Source of the DNA: SICB01 sp037132395
Lineage (GTDB): Bacteria > Patescibacteriota > Saccharimonadia > CAILAD01 > BJGX01
Assembly: GCA_037132395.1 (NCBI GenBank)
Contig: JBAXPC010000029.1
Span: forward strand, 1 to 8,067
Reading direction: 5' to 3'
Length of the DNA: 8,067 nucleotides
Each line of letters opens with the position of its first letter. Position 1 is the first letter of the stretch. Under the pieces are notes generated by a model. That model saw only the letters and a program-made list of their open reading frames with translations, did no database searches and had not been told where the DNA came from. The translations under genes were made by a program, and so were the position numbers. Positions 5,374 through 8,067 of the stretch are shown one piece after another.

Positions 5374-5973
5374 CTAAAAGGCCTGTCTGTTATCTAGTGC
5401 CCGGCTAAGTGTTAGCTGATCAGCGTACTCTAGGTCGGCACCAATTGGTAGACCATGAGCTAGTTTGCTGATTTTGCCTTGATAGCCTTGGGCTTGTAAC
5501 ATCCGAGAAATATAAATTGATGTGGTTTCGCCCTCGATATTTGGGTTGGTCGCTAATATAATTTCGTCGGGTTCAACAACTCCGACCCTCGCCAGCAGAC
5601 TATCGATTTCAAGATCATCTGGTCCGACACCGTCGATAGGACTTATAACACCATGCAGTATATGGTACTGCCCACGGAATAAACCTGTTCGTTCGATTGC
5701 CACAATATCCATCGGATTAGATACGACGGCAATTATTTCTGAGCTCCTGCTAGAACTTGAGCAGATCGGACAGAGCTCTTCGGTAGCATAGTTCTTACAG
5801 CTAGAGCAGCGAGTAAGGCCGTTTTTTAAATTCATCATGACTCTGCCGAATTGGTCGGCATCTCCAGTTGCTAGCAAATAAAAGACCATTCGCTCGGCTG
5901 ATTTAGGGCCAACTGAAGGAAGCTTTGAAAACTCATCGATTAGGTTGGTGATATTGTCTGGCAAAATTTGCAT
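5374..5973 (-). CDS. recR: Recombination protein RecR
   Basis: RecR works with RecO (and RecF) to load RecA onto SSB-coated single-stranded DNA at gaps. The 199 residues match the family length. In order: a helix-hairpin-helix LPSVGPKSAERM at 18-29; a four-cysteine zinc finger with Cys56, Cys59, Cys68 and Cys71; a Toprim domain from about 79 with YHILHGVISPIDGVGP at 103-118 and ATNPNIEGE at 141-149; and the closing YADQLTLSRAL at 183-192. At the Toprim start it reads VVSNPMD, with Ser85 where many RecR proteins have Glu; RecR is not a catalytic topoisomerase, so this need not be damaging. It lies four bases after the ybaB stop, the usual ybaB-recR pairing. Confidence 0.96.
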   Translation of the reverse strand: MQILPDNITNLIDEFSKLPSVGPKSAERMVFYLLATGDADQFGRVMMNLKNGLTRCSSCKNYATEELCPICSSSSRSSEIIAVVSNPMDIVAIERTGLFRGQYHILHGVISPIDGVGPDDLEIDSLLARVGVVEPDEIILATNPNIEGETTSIYISRMLQAQGYQGKISKLAHGLPIGADLEYADQLTLSRALDNRQAF

Positions 5974-5977
5974 AAAA

Positions 5978-6289
5978 TTACATGCCGGGGATATTCATGC
6001 TACCTGCAATCTCTTGCATTTTTTCGGTGGCTTCGCTCATCAGATCTTTGTTGGCTTGGTTGACTGCAGCTATGATAAGCCCAGACAATCTGTCGAGATC
6101 TTCGGACGCCTCTGGTTTGATTTCGATATTCTTTACCTCGACATTCATACTGGTTTGGCTAATAGCAAGACCAGCTGTTACTACTACCTCGCCGTTGTCT
6201 CCTGCTTCTGCTACAATTTCCATGCGTTTTAATTCTTTTTGCAATTTAAGTGCTTTTTGCGCTAATTTAGCTTTTTCCATCATTGACAT
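5978..6289 (-). CDS. ybaB: YbaB/EbfC family nucleoid-associated protein
   Basis: A 103-residue protein of the YbaB/EbfC family, a dimeric DNA-binding protein with a tweezer-like fold that is almost always found next to recR. Visible are the charged N-terminal helix with KLQKELKRME at 15-24, the central strands (EVVVTAG 34-40 and the VEVKNIEIKPE region 50-60), and the C-terminal helix that begins DLDRLSGLIIAAVNQAN at 64-80, ending with a Met-rich tail. A very good GGAGGA ribosome binding site five bases before the ATG at 6289 fixes the start over the Met codons two and three positions later. In many bacteria dnaX precedes ybaB; here two glycosyltransferase genes take that place. Confidence 0.93.
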   Translation of the reverse strand: MSMMEKAKLAQKALKLQKELKRMEIVAEAGDNGEVVVTAGLAISQTSMNVEVKNIEIKPEASEDLDRLSGLIIAAVNQANKDLMSEATEKMQEIAGSMNIPGM

Positions 6290-6294
6290 ATCTG

Positions 6295-6300
6295 TCCTCC
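6295..6300 (-). promoter_or_regulatory. Strong Shine-Dalgarno site of ybaB
   Basis: The minus strand reads GGAGGA here, five bases before the ATG at 6289. It is the strongest ribosome binding site in the window and contrasts with the apparently leaderless or weak starts of several other genes. It suggests that ybaB translation is independent of the upstream glycosyltransferase. Confidence 0.85.
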
Positions 6301-6324
6301 TTTTTATTGAAGTATTTGCTCTTG

Positions 6325-7827
6325 CTATTGTATCTGATAAAGCCTAACTTCGCTATAACCTTGCGAGAACGAATCCTCGAGTTGCCAGCTGGCTGGCACC
6401 GAGTCGTAGTAGCTATGCGAGCCTGTTTTACCCAAAAGCCAGACCCTTCCGGGAAGTAGATTGTTGTATGAATCGATATAGACATTCTTGTTGTATATTA
6501 GAGCGCTTTCGCCATAGCCATTGGGCCGTCCGCCACCAGTAAATAAGAGCATTGTGGTACCTGTGGTATTGTAGAAACTACCATCGAAGTAGGTGTACAG
6601 CTCGCCAGAAATAATAATATCGCCCGGCTTAAAATCATTAATAATATGGTTAAAGACGTTGTCGATACGATGGCTGGCCTGGGCATTAACATTTCTTAGC
6701 CCAATGAGCTGAGCCGCAATTATAACTACGGCAATTGAGAATGCAATAAATTGATGTTTTTTGTATATATCAGCTAAAGCAAAGGCAATGATTATGCAGA
6801 TACCAATTGTTGTGAAAACGAAATAACGTTCATGAAAGATTGGCTTCGCGAGTGAAGCTGTAATGGCCAGAAAAATTGGGAATAAACAAAATATACCCAG
6901 AAGTCGCACGAAGTGCTGTTTGGTTTTATCCTGATGAACTGCGTAAAAAATAATCACCAATAGTAAAAGTGGAAAGATCCAATATACTAAAGGCCATATT
7001 TTATGGGCATCAGTAAAAGTAAAGAACTGCCAGATAGTATCATTGAATGTTGCGATACTAGTTTTGGACAGCCAGCCGAGACCTTGGGCTCGAGTAAGCT
7101 GCTTGATCATATTCGGCAGCCACGGCAAAAATACTACCAGCGCCGCAACATTGGCTAGCCACCAACGCCAATCTAGCAATAGACTATTGGAGGATTTTTT
7201 AGTTTTCTTGGATGTAATAAAAATACTCAGAATGTAAACCCAGAAACTAGCAACTACTAAGACTGTAAAGTAGTGAGTATATAGACCCGCCGAGATACCG
7301 ACTATATAGAGTAGGTAGCCCAGTTTGTCTTTGTGATCATTGACTACTCGAATTAGCCCCAACATTGCGATGAGCATAAATACACCTAGCACTCCATACA
7401 TTCTGGCCTCCTGGCTGTAGCGGACAAGGAATGGGTTAAGAGCTAATATAACTCCAGCTAGGACGGCGATATTATGCTTTTTTGAAATCTTCAATGTTAC
7501 CAGGTAGCCAAGCCCGACTACGATGACGCCACATATTGCGCTAAGCGAGCGCAAGGCCAGAGCCGAGCTGCCAAATACTAAACTCCAGCCGTGAAGTAAT
7601 TCGTAGTACAGGGGTGGGTGTACATCTCGTGCTGAACCTAGCCAAATATCTAGCCATCCCCTGCCAGAGAGCATCGCGCTGAAGCCTTCATCGTGCCAAA
7701 TGCTAGATTTGGTAATACCGAAAAACCTGGTTACAGTTGCAAGCAGAATTATCAATAAAAACAAATATAGCCAGTGCTTGTTGAGCAGCCTGCTTAGCTT
7801 CGCAAATTTAGTTCTTGTATTTGCCAC
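6325..7827 (-). CDS. GT39/PMT-like membrane glycosyltransferase
   Basis: A 500-residue GT-C fold enzyme (ArnT/PMT_2 type) that transfers a sugar from a polyprenyl-phosphate donor to a protein, lipid or glycan on the outer face of the membrane. The first helix (19-36) is followed by SIWHDEGFS at 42-50, whose Asp46-Glu47 is the expected catalytic acidic pair of the first external loop. VHPPLYYELLH at 69-79, LNPFLVRYSQEARMY at 130-144 and ERYFVF at 333-338 are family signatures. About ten more hydrophobic segments run to 373, then an extracellular tail of roughly 125 residues. It starts with GTG at 7827, overlapping the upstream GT2 gene by 20 bases; the first in-frame ATG comes only at residue 52, beyond the catalytic motif, so the GTG is accepted. 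The overlap and the shared donor logic make the two enzymes probable partners. Confidence 0.88.
   Translation of the reverse strand: MANTRTKFAKLSRLLNKHWLYLFLLIILLATVTRFFGITKSSIWHDEGFSAMLSGRGWLDIWLGSARDVHPPLYYELLHGWSLVFGSSALALRSLSAICGVIVVGLGYLVTLKISKKHNIAVLAGVILALNPFLVRYSQEARMYGVLGVFMLIAMLGLIRVVNDHKDKLGYLLYIVGISAGLYTHYFTVLVVASFWVYILSIFITSKKTKKSSNSLLLDWRWWLANVAALVVFLPWLPNMIKQLTRAQGLGWLSKTSIATFNDTIWQFFTFTDAHKIWPLVYWIFPLLLLVIIFYAVHQDKTKQHFVRLLGIFCLFPIFLAITASLAKPIFHERYFVFTTIGICIIIAFALADIYKKHQFIAFSIAVVIIAAQLIGLRNVNAQASHRIDNVFNHIINDFKPGDIIISGELYTYFDGSFYNTTGTTMLLFTGGGRPNGYGESALIYNKNVYIDSYNNLLPGRVWLLGKTGSHSYYDSVPASWQLEDSFSQGYSEVRLYQIQ
6327..6332 (-). promoter_or_regulatory. Candidate internal -10 box for ybaB-recR-exonuclease-cysS
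   Basis: The minus strand reads TACAAT, 5 of 6 matches to TATAAT, overlapping the last bases of the glycosyltransferase gene, 37 bases before the ybaB ATG. The -35 position 17 bases upstream is weak (TAGCGA). If real, it would give the four housekeeping genes their own transcript with a leader of about 30 nt holding the GGAGGA site. Confidence 0.3.
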
Positions 7828-8067
7828 GCAGTAGTCGCCAACGTATTTTTAATAGATCACCGAAGGTCTGTAATGATGCCTTAATTGGTGATGATCCGCT
7901 AATTTTGCTGCCTTCCTTTACATCTTTCCAGTCCGGGACATCAATCAGCCCTATGGTATAGCCTTTTTTGCGAGCGATAGCTAAGATCTCCATATCGAAA
8001 CCCCAGCTATCGATTGTCTGGAGTGGAAATATTACCTGTACAGCTTCGTTAGTGAAAGCCTTAAAGC
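7808..8067 (-). CDS. GT2 polyprenyl-phosphate sugar synthase (C-terminal part only)
   Basis: Partial gene whose start lies beyond the right edge; 85 C-terminal residues are visible. The reading frame is open to the edge, well upstream of the ATG at 7993. The visible FKAFTNEA, then IDSWGFDMEILAIARKKGY at window residues 18-36, matches the end of dolichyl-phosphate glucose/mannose synthase-like GT2 enzymes, where a GFD-E-L-ARK-GY stretch and a basic SK segment close the catalytic domain. The final LLKIRWRLLRGKYKN is an amphipathic basic tail, with no membrane helix in the visible part. Such enzymes move a sugar from UDP- or GDP-sugar onto undecaprenyl phosphate at the cytoplasmic face, which would feed the GT39 enzyme encoded next. 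Sugar identity cannot be read. The N-terminal DxD-bearing domain is outside the window. Confidence 0.83.
   Translation of the reverse strand, partial: FKAFTNEAVQVIFPLQTIDSWGFDMEILAIARKKGYTIGLIDVPDWKDVKEGSKISGSSPIKASLQTFGDLLKIRWRLLRGKYKN

Noticed and set aside
6267..6485. 72-codon minus-strand frame spanning the GT39 3' end and the ybaB start
   Set aside because: It is out of frame with both well-supported genes and lacks any recognisable domain.
1..8067. UGA reassignment to glycine (genetic code 25), tRNA genes, CRISPR repeats, insertion sequences
   Set aside because: All family-recognised genes are full length without in-frame TGA, and no cloverleaf, repeat array, transposase or terminal inverted repeat was seen.

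Overview
The window looks like ordinary chromosome from a small-genome bacterium of the Patescibacteria/CPR radiation, most likely Candidatus Saccharibacteria (TM7) or a relative. This placement is an inference from protein style (an RRM protein ending soon after its fold, a CNNM protein without a CorC C-terminal domain), tight packing and promoters that touch start codons. No phylogenetic test was possible. The genetic code appears standard: the ORFs stay open without reading TGA as sense, and no gene here stops at TGA.

Layout. Left part (1-1476): a small three-helix membrane protein on the + strand converges on a minus-strand ATP-grasp ligase of the D-Ala-D-Ala ligase superfamily, with 16 bases between the stop codons. 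Centre (1477-3458): three separately promoted + strand units. They are a CNNM/CorC-type membrane protein (DUF21 plus CBS pair), an 85-residue RRM RNA-binding protein with a structured leader of about 110 nt and a strong terminator, and a 50-residue protein built almost entirely of four DnaJ-type CxxCxGxG zinc motifs. The zinc gene has its own promoter, ribosome binding site and terminator. Right part (3457-8067): a minus-strand cluster, in transcription order a GT2 polyprenyl-phosphate sugar synthase (5' end outside the window), a GT39/PMT-like membrane glycosyltransferase, ybaB, recR, a DEDDh 3'-5' exonuclease and cysS.

How they fit together. The GT2/GT39 pair probably forms a two-step surface glycosylation module: the GT2 enzyme charges a lipid carrier and the GT39 enzyme transfers the sugar outside the membrane. 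YbaB-RecR is a classical recombinational-repair pair, and the exonuclease fused tightly to it (1-base gap) may act in the same process. cysS follows by operon economy. The RRM and zinc-motif genes are neighbouring small proteins that may both act on RNA, each with independent regulation.

No tRNA, rRNA, CRISPR, insertion sequence or phage gene was seen. The most interesting items are the zinc-motif micro-protein, the RRM leader with a possible leaderless leader peptide, and a recurring arrangement in which the -10 box sits 5-7 bases before an ATG (leaderless mRNAs).
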